From assembly GCA_029964075.1 (NCBI GenBank), contig CM057129.1, positions 12,639,430 through 12,703,429 of the forward strand: DNA of 64,000 nucleotides, read 5' to 3'. Positions 33,841 to 44,582 of this stretch are shown one piece after another. Position numbers and translations under genes: made by a program. Each line of letters begins with the position of its first letter. Position 1 is the stretch's first letter. Source of the DNA: Patiria pectinifera. Lineage: Eukaryota > Echinodermata > Asteroidea > Valvatida > Asterinidae. Below the pieces are notes generated by a model. It made no database searches. It was given only the letters and a program-made list of their open reading frames with translations, and was not told where the DNA came from.

Positions 33841-34142
33841 TATAAGATGGAATTTTGCGTCGGGGTGATATAAATCAAATTAGGTTTTGCCCTCACCGCC
33901 TTTTTTAACGTTTTTGTATACTTGTTTACCAGTGTGTTACAGGAAAAGAAAAAAAAAACTCGGGTGGTGGGACGAAGACCGACCCTCTGCTTTCTAGTGC
34001 AGATGTCTTACCACTCGACCACCGAGCTAACGGGATCGGTTGGCCGGTTCGAATCTGATGTACATAGCAGCGGGTACCGCATAAACTATTATAAGATGGA
34101 ATTTTGCGTCGGGGTGATATAAATCAAATTAGGTTTTGCCCT
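33841..34142 (-). repeat. 53-bp perfect direct repeat flanking a tRNA-like insert
   Basis: TATAAGATGGAATTTTGCGT and the next 33 bases are identical at 33841-33893 and 34090-34142. Between them, on the minus strand, is GTTAGCTCGGTGGTCGAGTG, then GTAAGACATCTGCAC, then a tRNA-arm-like region up to a poly-T run, so the insert resembles a tRNA-derived fragment. A plus-strand GGTTCGAATCTGA lies beside it. Confidence 0.7.
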
Positions 34143-34598
34143 TCAGAATGATATATATGCATCAATTGACATATCTCCCACCGCCAGTAACAATGTGCGT
34201 TTTGCAATCGTAATATATATATTTTTGAAGCCTTGTTCAAATGAAATAAACGGAAAACAAATGAAATGTGTTTCAGATATTGTGAAGATATTCCAATTAA
34301 AAATATTTCATTCCACAGTAGATACAAAAAACTGTTGTCAACAAATTAAAGTATCATTTTTAATATCTTTTGATATTCTTATACATTAAGCTATACAAGC
34401 AATTACAATACTTGTTAATATATTGTAGTATACAGATCTGCACATGCGCAATACAAAACAAATGATAGACTATTTTGGTAACATTGAAAACTACTTTTTC
34501 TAATGTATTGGTTATTGTTTCGGCAAACTAAAAAGCGATAAACAAAAAAATCAGCAACACAATGCCCGTGTTTGCTTGATGCTGTTATAATTGATCAC
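34143..34598. other. AT-rich spacer downstream of the C1q gene
   Basis: No exon or repeat recognised. Confidence 0.4.
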
Positions 34599-34608
34599 TT
34601 TATTTATT
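34599..34608 (-). terminator. Polyadenylation signal overlapping the stop codon
   Basis: On the minus strand GAATAAATAAAG holds two overlapping AATAAA hexamers. The TAA stop of the C1q frame is inside the first. If used, the 3' untranslated region would be only tens of bases long. Confidence 0.6.
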
Positions 34609-35296
34609 CGGGGTAGAGGAGGAAGCCACTGAATGAGGTGTAGTGAGCGGCATTACTATACGCCCTACCAAACATTGTAATACGCAACTCGTCTCCTTGC
34701 TGCAGAACCACCACCGCGCTCCCAGACACCTGCTCCTCGTGATCTGAATCACTGCTAAAGCCAGCGACAACGGCGTTGCCATTCTTCCTGAGAAACACGT
34801 CCAGTGATGGGCAGGAAGAATGTTTGAGCACAGAAAAAAAGAACACGTACGTGCCCGGCACGGTACACGTGAACGCGCCGGTCTCGATATCGATGCTGGT
34901 ACCCGGCAGAAGTGTCTCGGTCTCCTGGAAGGGCAAAGGGTAGTCATAAGTCCAAGAGTGAGCCGAGTGGCTCGACCTCGTCATGGTGAATGCTATCCGC
35001 TGGTTGGGGTCGACTGGCATCTCCCCTGGTTCACCCTTTGGACCTCTGAGACCATCTCGACCGCGTGCTCCGACTGCACCTGTTGGGCCAATGCGCCCAT
35101 CTCCACCTACTGGACCGATTGGTCCGGTCTCACCTTTTTGACCTGAATCACCCGCGTCACCTTTTGGCCCTTGTACAATTGTTCCTAAAACTACTGGTCC
35201 CTCGCAGCCTGTTTGGCACGCCTGAGGCTGACAGAGCTTGACAGAGTTACCCAGAAGAAGGGCGATTGAAATAATGGTTGCCACACAGATCTTCAT
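34604..35296 (-). CDS. Secreted collagen-like C1q-domain protein
   Basis: A 230-residue protein starting [19 protein letters not shown], a clear signal peptide of about 20 residues. A short Cys-containing segment ([10 protein letters not shown]) follows, probably for interchain disulfides. About 17 Gly-X-Y triplets come next (residues about 40-92, [20 protein letters not shown] and on, with one GGD irregularity). Then comes a C1q/TNF-like head of about 130 residues ([14 protein letters not shown] to GFLLYPE) with the typical [16 protein letters not shown] strand and the final [10 protein letters not shown] strand. Such proteins form trimers that bind carbohydrate, lipid or protein ligands outside the cell. 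Complement-type function is not shown. The coding region is intron-less. An acceptor TATATACAG|A precedes the ATG by one base, so this start was preferred to an in-frame ATG 24 bases upstream that would lie in the intron. Confidence 0.92.
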   Translation of the reverse strand: MKICVATIISIALLLGNSVKLCQPQACQTGCEGPVVLGTIVQGPKGDAGDSGQKGETGPIGPVGGDGRIGPTGAVGARGRDGLRGPKGEPGEMPVDPNQRIAFTMTRSSHSAHSWTYDYPLPFQETETLLPGTSIDIETGAFTCTVPGTYVFFFSVLKHSSCPSLDVFLRKNGNAVVAGFSSDSDHEEQVSGSAVVVLQQGDELRITMFGRAYSNAAHYTSFSGFLLYPE

Positions 35297-35782
35297 TCTG
35301 TATATACAACCAAAAACCAAAAAAAACCGATAAACTCAAACAAATAAGGTTGGAACGGATAAAAGCGAGTAAAGACATAGGAAAGAGGCAAATATTGAAA
35401 TAAACTGGAGAATTAGTGTAAAACTCATGTCAATTCGTCGTTATTAGAAAAACACATACGATTAGTTTTGAGAAGCCGTTAATAGAGAATGCGTTCAGCG
35501 TGATAGACAGTGACGTAGGGGTTAACAGTTTTGAATAGCTTAGGGTTTTTTTTAATTAGGTTGCCAAGGCAACTATGGGTAACCCATCGATCCCATTGGG
35601 TTGTTATTATTTTGCCCGCCGATAAAAGTTAGGAAAGGATCACCAAATTGCATGCCGATCGGACGAAGAGTTCCGGAGCTATAATATTTTTTGAGGGGGT
35701 GGGGATAGGAGTTGGGGGAGGGTGGTGCAGCACATTGCGCCCCGTCCTACTAGAATCATTAATTAAACATCATCACACCCAC

Positions 35783-35842
35783 CTCGATGGTTCGTTCTTG
35801 AAGATCAGGTCCAAGAAGAGATCACAAGAAGTGCAGTGTAGG
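35783..35842 (-). other. Probable 5' untranslated exon of the C1q gene
   Basis: On the minus strand TTTTTTAG| precedes and CATCGAG|GTGGGTG follows a 60-bp segment containing TTCAAGAACGAACC. The segment resembles the 63-bp candidate at 39016-39078 (TTCAAGAACGTTAAATCAAG|GTGAGTG). Similar length, splice sites and sequence suggest duplicated untranslated exons. There is no transcript evidence. Confidence 0.4.
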
Positions 35843-37747
35843 CTAAAAAACATACCAACAAAAAACGATTACGTTTATACTTCATAGTAAGGAATAAAAT
35901 ACTTCTTTTGTTATCAGTTTAGATAACTTTAATAGTGAGATTATTATTTTTTTCCCATTTTTTTTATTAATCGCTATCCAAAACAAGAGACATAACACAC
36001 CAATTAAAAAGGGTTATAAGGGTAAGTAATTCAAATAAAAGATTTCCCGACCGAAATCGTCAAGGAAAGCAATCTGCTTTAAATGTTGCATTGTTCAACT
36101 TTTCGCGAAATTGATTCAGCTTAGAAACATCATTGAGTTTATTCAAACGCATTTATTTAAACGTTTATTCAAATTCATTACAAATCAATCGCCTAGGTCT
36201 ATTTTGAGGCAGTAGTAGTTCATTAAAATGCTTTTTGGGGGCACGTTTTTGTGGCATTTCTCCAGACAACTTGAAAATGTACTTTTAATTCCAGTTCGCC
36301 AAGTGAGGTTTTCTAAATTCTAAAAGCAGCAAATGTTTCATTCAAATATGAAATATATGTTTTCTAGTATCCAATTTCACTCTTTAAAATATTCATTAAA
36401 ATTCAGCAATGGTTAAAAATATTTCAGGGTACCGGTATCTTCATTCACGCGTAAAAAGTAGGCGTGAATTAGTTGATTTGTGCATTGAATTTCTTGCATT
36501 GAATTTGGATTTCAGTCCCGCTCAGGCTTTCGTCTTGATTTTACAAAAGTAACACATGTTCAATGAAGTTGGGCAGTTTTATTAGCATTGTGTTATTGTG
36601 GTAAAATATAGCATATAATGACATAACTTTTGTGCACGTTTTATAAATGAATTTACAGCTACAGGGTGTCTTAAACCAACCCTCAAAGTGCCCTTTTTTA
36701 ACAGAAAAAAGATACATCGCAAACATCTATACATATTCAGAGAGTATAGTCCATTAGCTTTTCAACAACGAATAAAATCCAATCGGGGAATTAATCATTG
36801 AGTTAGTTAGGCGACTGATAATTTGACTGCCGCATTAAGAACATTAGCTATGTAATAGACCACGTCGAAAGCCATGGTCTATTACATTTGAGCAGATTCG
36901 CTGATTAATTATGCAAGACAACCACATCTTGGCCTCTAGATTTTGAACAATCAGTGGGCGCTTTCTATATCGGGTCACCCGTTGCGCGTCATAGACTTGG
37001 ATAAAAAGAAAACTGTTACACGCGCTCTGTATCATGTTACGCGAAATGCGCCCGGCAGTTGTTGTATTACAAAACACTGCATTCGAATTGACCAATCAAA
37101 CCATTAGTACTGATTTGGGAATGAAATGACGTCACGATTTACTAAAGTTGACTCCGATTGGCTGACGCGCGGCTTGCATGTATCTGCATGTTTAGTCATA
37201 TCAGACGTTATACAGGAGACTTGGCTCCGTAGATAACGGGTGATACTTAAAATAAAAGAACACGGGCCGGAAACCTGCATTTGTGAAAAAGGCTACCAAG
37301 TATAAAGGGCAGAGACAGAGCAGCAAAGTAAACATCTAAGATGTTAACCAAACAGTCCTTTTCAGGACTACCATTTCTTCCAAAAGGACTATTATTGCAA
37401 AAGATAAACTGAACCAAATAAAGAAAAGAAAAAAAAAGATAAAAGAATTAAAGCAAGCAAAGCAACCCTCATCCCAAATCCATTACATTCCTATTATAAA
37501 ATGACAATTGAGACCGTGGACAGATTGAAAACTCGGCCCTTATTTTGAATTGGTCATAACTCAAAAAGTAATTAGCCGATTGCAAAGATGTCGTCGTTGT
37601 TGAAAAGCTAATGAACTATACTCTTTCAATGTGCATGTAGGTCATTCCACCGGGTTGGGAAGCAGTGCATGTTACATCCATATATTTGGTTATATTATTA
37701 AAAGTTTCAAGGCTAAACAATTGCTCATCATAATATTTGTCTTAGTG
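35843..37747. other. AT-rich stretch, probably C1q-gene intron
   Basis: No coding exon. A short hairpin, GTAATAGACCA...TGGTCTATTAC, lies at 36852-36891. Nothing else is recognised. Confidence 0.4.
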
Positions 37748-38341
37748 TGTTTCAATACTTGAGAAAGTTTGAAATTATTTGAAAGTATTTTGACAAAAAT
37801 ATGAGCAAAAATGTATTAGTTCGGACGTAACATTGACACCATGTAAATGTTACATCCAAATATTCTTTTTTTTTGCCATTTTTTACACATATGTAAAATA
37901 TTACCCCAAACTGACATTGCATATACCACTGGACACCTAAGCACCAAGAAAACCTTTTGCTTTGGTATAGTCAGGGTTCAAATATAGCAGAAACAATACC
38001 TCAAGTGTGAATGTAACGACGTATAAATCACTCAATGGAAGTGTGACATTTGGGTCTGACACAGTTTCAATGTTACGTCCACACAACCAAGCATTCATAT
38101 CTGCTCCATATGATGCCAGACTACCGTAACAAAAGCTTTTCCTATTGTGTTGCATCTATAGTAAGAAGTATGCAAAGTGAATTTGGGTAATGTTTCACAG
38201 AAATTTAAAAACATTGACACCGTGTCATATTTGGGTGTAACACTGACACGGTGTCAATGTTACGTCCAAAAGGACATTTTTTGCTCATATTTTTGGCAAA
38301 ATACATTGAAATGATTTCAAACTTTCTGCAGTAGTGAAACA
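37748..38341. mobile_element. Foldback element with about 110-bp arms
   Basis: The left arm, GTGTTTCAATACTTGAGAAA to GTAACATTGACACCATGT (37748-37862), matches the inverse of 38231-38341 (GACACGGTGTCAATGTTACG to CTGCAGTAGTGAAACAC). Shared internal words are AAAGTTTGAAAT, ATATGAGCAAAAA and GGACGTAACATTGACACC. GTTACGTCC words also recur in the middle. No protein. Confidence 0.7.
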
Positions 38342-38499
38342 CCCAACAACAAATATTTATTTATTATATTTTTAAAAAGCTTTGAAAAAGAGAGCGCTCA
38401 AATAGACATAGCAATATGAAAAAACTGACAAGAATACACGTAACCACAAATAGACCAACAAATTTAGCCTAATTAAATAGATAAATAAATAAAATATCT

Positions 38500-38836
38500 G
38501 TCAAAATTGCATTCAAATTCAATTTTGTGCTTTCACCTAGAGTTGGTGATTTTGAATGAAAAAATATTTTAAAATAGCCGGGAAAACCTATATCTTTTAT
38601 TGCGAAAAATGTATATAACATGAAAATAAAACTTGACCATGTATCACCATTAGTTCGAGGCTCCTTGATGAACTTGACGAAGGCATCTACATTTTTAAAA
38701 AGAAAGACGCAAAATCTGAATTGATAGTGTTACTATGACAAAAACAATTGCATGTCTAAGAACGAATTTGAGTGTATGCATCAGCAAAATTGATTTTATA
38801 TGAAAGCACAAAATTGAATTTGAATGCAATTTTGAC
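38500..38836. repeat. Perfect 36-bp inverted repeat around a MITE end
   Basis: GTCAAAATTGCATTCAAATT and the next 16 bases (38500-38535) are exactly inverted at 38801-38836. The spacer includes AAATAGCCGGGAAAACCTATA near 38574-38594, the terminal signature of the MITE family at 25549 and 44093. Confidence 0.8.
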
Positions 38837-39015
38837 GAATTCGGCCGAAATTTACCTCCATTAATGAAAGTCTTTTAAGAGGTCTGTTATGCCTATATTC
38901 AAAAGGATGTCTAAGCAAAGATAGGCCAAATTGCATAAAAATGATACAGTCCCCTCAAAATCACCGCTATATGCCGATGTTTGATTGAAGAAAATGTCAA
39001 ATAATAGACACTCAC

Positions 39016-39078
39016 CTTGATTTAACGTTCTTGAATTCTATCACGAGAGGAATCCTCAACAATCGAGCGGATTGCTGG
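39016..39078 (-). other. Probable 5' untranslated exon (upstream copy)
   Basis: On the minus strand GTTTCAG| precedes and AAATCAAG|GTGAGTGTC follows a 63-bp segment. The splice sites are good matches to consensus. It resembles the 35783-35842 segment. It may be an alternative leader exon of the C1q gene or of a lost duplicate. Confidence 0.4.
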
Positions 39079-39429
39079 CTGAAACAAATACCAACAACAA
39101 TGAGTCTTTTAAAATGGGGGAGGAGGGTATAGTAGTGAAACGCCGCAAAACAAATATCTGACAATGAGCTACTTTTGTTTGGTATTGCCAATACCTGATT
39201 TAAATGTCTTAATCGTTTTCTTTTAATATCTCGATTTCACAGTTTTGAATGAAAATGAACGACAAACGTCCTTAAATTGTACAATGTAAATTTTGATATG
39301 TTTTTTTTAATGAATTAATTGTTTTTAATGGAATTGTCATTTGGACTTTGGCCCTCAGACCACGATTTGAGACAAATAAAAAGAATATATACTGAAAATT
39401 AAATGAAAAATTGGTCTTTTGGAAAATAC

Positions 39430-40130
39430 ACAATTTCTGGATAGGAAATTAGCGCGCTGGTTTGGCTTTTGAATTCGTGTATCATCTTAGTCACGCAAGA
39501 TCAGTTTTAATGTAAATTTGTTTATAAAAGTATTGGTCTTGTTTTAATCCTCAAGCAACTACATTTCAAATGCACATAAAAACGGGGAAAACACGCTCGT
39601 TGTTGCAAAAATAATTATGTCACCAATACTCTTCAGAATCTTAATCCCACACTGATTCATACACATTGTGCAAAAGGCAGCAAATTTCTTTAAAAAAAAA
39701 ATGTTTCAAACACTCACCAAGCAAAATCTTGTTCTTGCAATCAGTTCTCTTGGGTTGTTCTCTAAAGGTGGCGATGGGCCGCGGTCGTTGTTTAAATATT
39801 GCTATCGATTTCCTGAGAAGTGACTCAGTAACTTGGTCCGGTTTTTGATTGGCTCCTGCGTGCTGTCATTCACACATCACCGATTCGCTTCATAGTTCAA
39901 TGAGACGGAATTATGTTGATGTTTCATTGCCACACGTTAAATCCCTACGTTTGTATCACCGACACTGAATTATCTGCACCTGGTGGATACTGTATGGATG
40001 TTGGTGACCATCCAAACACGTGATTTGTGATCGACACACACAACCTGTCAATCACAGACCACCGACTTGTGACCACCGACTTGTTGGGTGACTCACTCTG
40101 ATTGGAGGATACAAAAATGACGTGCAACGG
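39430..40130 (-). promoter_or_regulatory. Candidate promoter and first exon of the C1q gene
   Basis: On the minus strand the order is GAGCCAATCAAAAACC (CCAAT type, near 39848), CAGGAAATCGATAGC, ATATTTAAACA (TATA-like, near 39792-39801), then TTGCAAGAACAAGATTTTGC and a donor TTG|GTGAGTGTTTG at 39718. The block is duplicated at 26525-27080. The link to the C1q coding exon 4.4 kb downstream is inferred from strand and order only. Confidence 0.4.
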
Positions 40131-40339
40131 TCGTGGGTGTAATTTTATCGTTTCGTTTTATTTTTTTTCGTTTTGTGCTTCGTGCTATTGAATGGAACAT
40201 TTCGTAGCTAGTTTCTCTTAGTAAGGTTATGCAAAGTCTATTTGGGAGAGAAAAAAATCAAAGAAAATGAAAAGAGTTTATCCTGACAAGGCAATAACTC
40301 GAGCAATAACGGAATAAAATTTCATTTTTTTTGCAATAT

Positions 40340-41515
40340 GTATTTCTTGAGTAATAGTGCGGCGGAAACCGAGTACGTTGTTTTCATTCGAAGAAAATGA
40401 CTTAAATTCGGGTCGCGTTTTTTTTTTCGCGAGTAAAAATAGTACATGTTTCGTTTATTATTATTTATATTACTTGATAGTTTCTCCAGATTTTCCATAG
40501 AATTGTGTAACTCGTCACACTAAATTAATATAAGAAAATTCTATTAATTGTAGCACGTTTTCCTTAAGTTATCGCCTGGAAACCGAGTGTGTTGTTTGCT
40601 TGCTTCATTAAAGTTAACTTCATAAATTGGACTTTTTTTCACGCTAATCACAAAATATTGGTTTGGTTCTTTTAGTTTTATTATTTGACAATTTTCTCCC
40701 AATATTCAACAGAATTATGTTACATATCACATAAAAGTTAATAAACAACATTCTGATTCAATGTAAGAAGTAGTTCGTAAGTTATCGTCTGGAAACTTAG
40801 TGTGTTGTTTTTGTTTCATTGAAGTTGACTTAATAACGTCGATTTGTATTTTTCGCGCTAAACACATTTGATTGGTTTCGTTCTGTTATTTGTACTAATC
40901 ACCAATTTCTCCTAATATTCAACAGAATTATGTTACATATCACATAAAATTAATTTACCACTTTTCGATTCAATGTAACAAGTATTGCGTGAGTTATCGT
41001 CTGGAAAACGAGTGTGTTGCATTTGGTCCAATGTATGTTGACTTTAACCTGTATTGTAGTAGCTCTAAACAAGAGGGCGCGCTCCAAAAATAGTGCTCCC
41101 CATCCATGTCAACACGGAGAAAAAGTGGCATTTCTTGGGTTATCGTCCACACATTGTCAATGAGTTTGTTGGGTTTTTTTAAGTAGTGTGGCAAGTTTTC
41201 AATAGCCTTTAATTAAATTGAGCATTTTTTCTCCATGCAAAATTGTGTACGGCGGTGACCACTGTTTGTGTAGCGCGTCATTTTTTGAAAGAAATATTTT
41301 AGTTGGCTTCATTTTGGCTTGTATTGTTCGTGCTTAACATACAACATTACTTTGGTTTGATCATTTTTATTATTGAACGGTTTCTCTTACTATTAAACAG
41401 AATTTTGTTATATATCAAGACCAACAATAAGATGAAATTTCAATTCTTTTGCAACTTTTATTTCTTAAGTTATCGTCTGGAAACCGAGTACTTTTTTTTT
41501 AGCTGTTTCGGCTAC
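40340..41515. repeat. Satellite-like tandem repeat, period about 213 bp
   Basis: TTATCGYCTGGAAACCGAGTGTGTTGTTT-like landmarks recur at about 40360, 40572, 40785, 40998 and 41471, with TCTCCTAATATTCAACAGAATTATGTTACATATCACA-type sequence between. The first four spacings are 212, 213 and 213 bp. The last units are more diverged. Confidence 0.8.
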
Positions 41516-41559
41516 TAAGTACACTTTGGCACTTTCGTAAATCTGATCGACTTCAGGCA

Positions 41560-42265
41560 TACAAATAGACCTAAAACCACATATAATCCTAGAGGATTTC
41601 GTCATCATGACGTCATCAGGTGTCAAGTTACGTTATATTAAAGGTGCGTTTTTTTCTCCATAGGTTTTGTGCACGTTTTTATTTCAAACCGTACACTTTG
41701 GCACTTTCATATGCCCGATTGACTATACATTTGGCAGACACTTAGACTACCAGCAAAATATAGTCCCTGATAATTTTCGTTTCATGAGCATTTTTGAATC
41801 GCTATAACTTCTGAAGAACCAGTCCGATTGGGTTGAAACTTGGTATGAAGATAGACGACGATATGTTATGGGTGAAATTAAAGTGACGTCATCATGATGT
41901 CGTCACATGTCATGTGATTTTACATTAAAGCAAATTTGACCAAGGCATATATCTCAAGAGCCATAGATCCGACTTACTTGTAACTTTATATGTACCTATA
42001 CCAGGACGCGCTGCTGATGAAACTTTAAGTGATGTCATCATGACGTTATCACGTCATGTGACGTCACATTGAAGGTGCTTTTTCTTAGTCCTCTATCTAA
42101 AGAACTATAGGTCCTAATTTGATTGTATCTTGATGTGTACCTCAACACGGATATGTTATCAATTATATTTGAAGTGACGTCATGGTGATCTTATCACATG
42201 CACAAGTGTTATCGAAAAACTTTGTAGTAAAGTCGTCATGTCGTCATCACATGTCACATAGTCAT
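41560..42265. repeat. Diverged tandem repeat rich in TGACGTCA
   Basis: Four to five units of roughly 150-165 bp share AAGTGACGTCATCATGA, TCACATGTCA and ACATTAAAGGTGC-type segments (near 41600, 41880, 42030, 42170 and 42230). Between them are ATAACTTCTGAAGAACC and TTGAAACTTGGTATG-like words. The TGACGTCA octamer matches a CRE/ATF site, but the repetition may be structural only. Confidence 0.65.
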
Positions 42266-44092
42266 TCTAGACAGCCGAAACAGCAGGTGTTTGTCCACAA
42301 CACATAACTAGTTTCTTAATCTTATTTTTATTATTTGGGGAACCGCCGAGTCGTGAAAATGTGAAAAGCCGGGGTAGAGAGGGTGTGGGATGACGACGGA
42401 CGCTACCTGAATAGCGGGCCATTGTTCTTAATAATGATATGCAAATACACAAAATCAAGCGTGCGTATAGTGGTATAAAAACTTGGAATAAACACATTCG
42501 TCGTTAAACACAAAAAAAAGTTAAAAAAAATAATAATAATAATAGACAAACACACACGGCTATTACACTGATAATCGTGTGCAATGTATTTATTGCTGTC
42601 CTAAAAAGAAATAATCAATGAATAATGTATCATTTGGCAAAACTACTAAAATGTAAATCCAAAAGGTGCAGAAAATCAGATGTTAATAGTCAATGACTTA
42701 ATATAAGTTATTGGGCTGATTTAACTGACATTTAAATGTGGGAAAAAGTGTATACGTGCTAAAAGTCAGATTTTTAAAGCCACATTGTAGATTACAGAAA
42801 AGAAATCTAAGTATTTGAGCTGGTCTTAATTAAACACCAGCAATAATTACAAATAAAAGCGAATGTAAATAACATTAAAAAGTGAATGTAATACGACCGT
42901 GCAGAAGTCGAACATCAATATGCAATAATAATTCACATTATATAAGTTTACATGATAAACGAGCTGAGCTTAAGTATATTGCTATTTTTTACATCATGAT
43001 GCTATTCTGTACTTGTATAAGACAATTATACTTCCCCTGATGGACTGTTGCCACATATGGGCTGGAGCTTCTGCCTGCCATTAATCTCTATTAGATCGGG
43101 CGAAGAAGCGAATCATTAAGTTGGTTAATGAAGAGCTGGGTTCATCATTACAAACCCTTTTCCCAACGTAGCCATCCTCATTCTGTTCTATGAGATATGT
43201 CCATGGAAATCGTTCCACCAGTTATTTTAACTTGGTCCCTCGTGTCAGGGTTTTTGAGCGTGCAAGCTCTCTGCATCCTATATTACCAATAGGCTGCACT
43301 CTGGCTGAGCTGAGATGTGGAACAATGCTTTTTTTCCACGTTCTGTATCTCTTTGAAGCTCCTTGCTTATTGCGTGTTTCTCTAAATTCTATGATCTAAG
43401 CCTGTTTTAAGAGGAAATACTGACGTTTGTTCCGTTAAGTTTTTTATTTTTTGTAGCCCTTTGCCAAGGGTGGCTTTTATAGCTTTAGTTGGTGCGCTTT
43501 TGAATAAAAACCCAACTCACACACACACACACATGAGGAAACTTGCGCGTCAGGAATGGTGGGCAAATTTAGCATGTAATCCAAATAGGGATTTTTTTTT
43601 TCTAGTTGTGCAAAGCTAACATTCAATCCCGAAATGCATAATTTGTCAACAGCTGTGGCGTAACCATTGTTTGGTTTGCCCGTTCCAAACTATATCGTTT
43701 CGGTCATTAATTTACAAAGTAAAAGGTAGATAGAATTTACCCAAGGCTGTCCGCAATCAACAAAAAAGAGAGGGGCCGCCATCTTCTCATAGATTGTACT
43801 CCTTCCTCATCCCTAGCCTTGCATATTTGCCATCGGACGATTTCGCTGTCCTGACTTCAATCGGCGTCCAAATTTCGCTTTTAAAAACTGTAGCCCGTTG
43901 CAAACCCACCCACCCACTGTTATACCACTGGTGACAGGAATATGTTTTCTGGCAATAATTTAATACATTTCCAAAAATGATACTCTTTTACATCTCAGTT
44001 CCCCTCAGTCATTCAAACTGCTGTGAGATCATATTAAATAACAACAAGACTCTAGCGTGCAGTAGCCTAAAAAAATATCCTGAAGAAAATAA
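42266..44092. other. Non-coding stretch
   Basis: A plus-strand frame at 43190-43399 (HGNRSTSYFNLVPRVRVFERASSLH in part) faintly resembles the last residues of LINE polyproteins, but it is too short and degenerate to call. A short CA microsatellite lies at 43517-43533. Nothing else is recognised. Confidence 0.35.
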
Positions 44093-44582
44093 TATAGGTT
44101 TTCCTGGCTATTTTTCTAACTTTTCCTTTCAAAATTCCCAACTCTTACATTCAATTTCGTCCACGCAAAAATTCACACGCTTTTAACAAAACCAATTTAG
44201 TCATTACCCATTCAATTTCAAAGTTTGGTCACCCTCTTTAGTCATCGGGTCAAGAATGTTGGTCATAAGAGATCAAATTCGTCTAAGCTGCTGCCAAGTG
44301 GCAGCATTTAGAGATCGAATTCATCTTATATAAATCAATTAGACCAATTTGATTTCGAAATAACAAGGTTTGGCGCGCGCAGGCTAGACGAGATTGAATA
44401 CTCCGGTACGAAAACGTGCGCTCAGTGTTTGAATTTGCTTGAACTGAATTTTAAAATGTCAGACAAAAGACTAAATTAAACATTGGACGTGCAGTAACTC
44501 GATGTCTTTGGTAAATTTGAATATAATAATAATCAGTGAATTCGAACGAAAAATGTTTGAAAATAGCCTGGAAAACCTATAA
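44093..44582. mobile_element. MITE related to the 25549 family
   Basis: The ends TATAGGTTTTCCTGGCTATT and AATAGCCTGGAAAACCTATA are mutual inverted repeats at TA. The interior differs from 25549 but has the same overall plan, including a central GCTGCCAAGTGGCAGC palindrome near 44289. No transposase. Confidence 0.8.
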
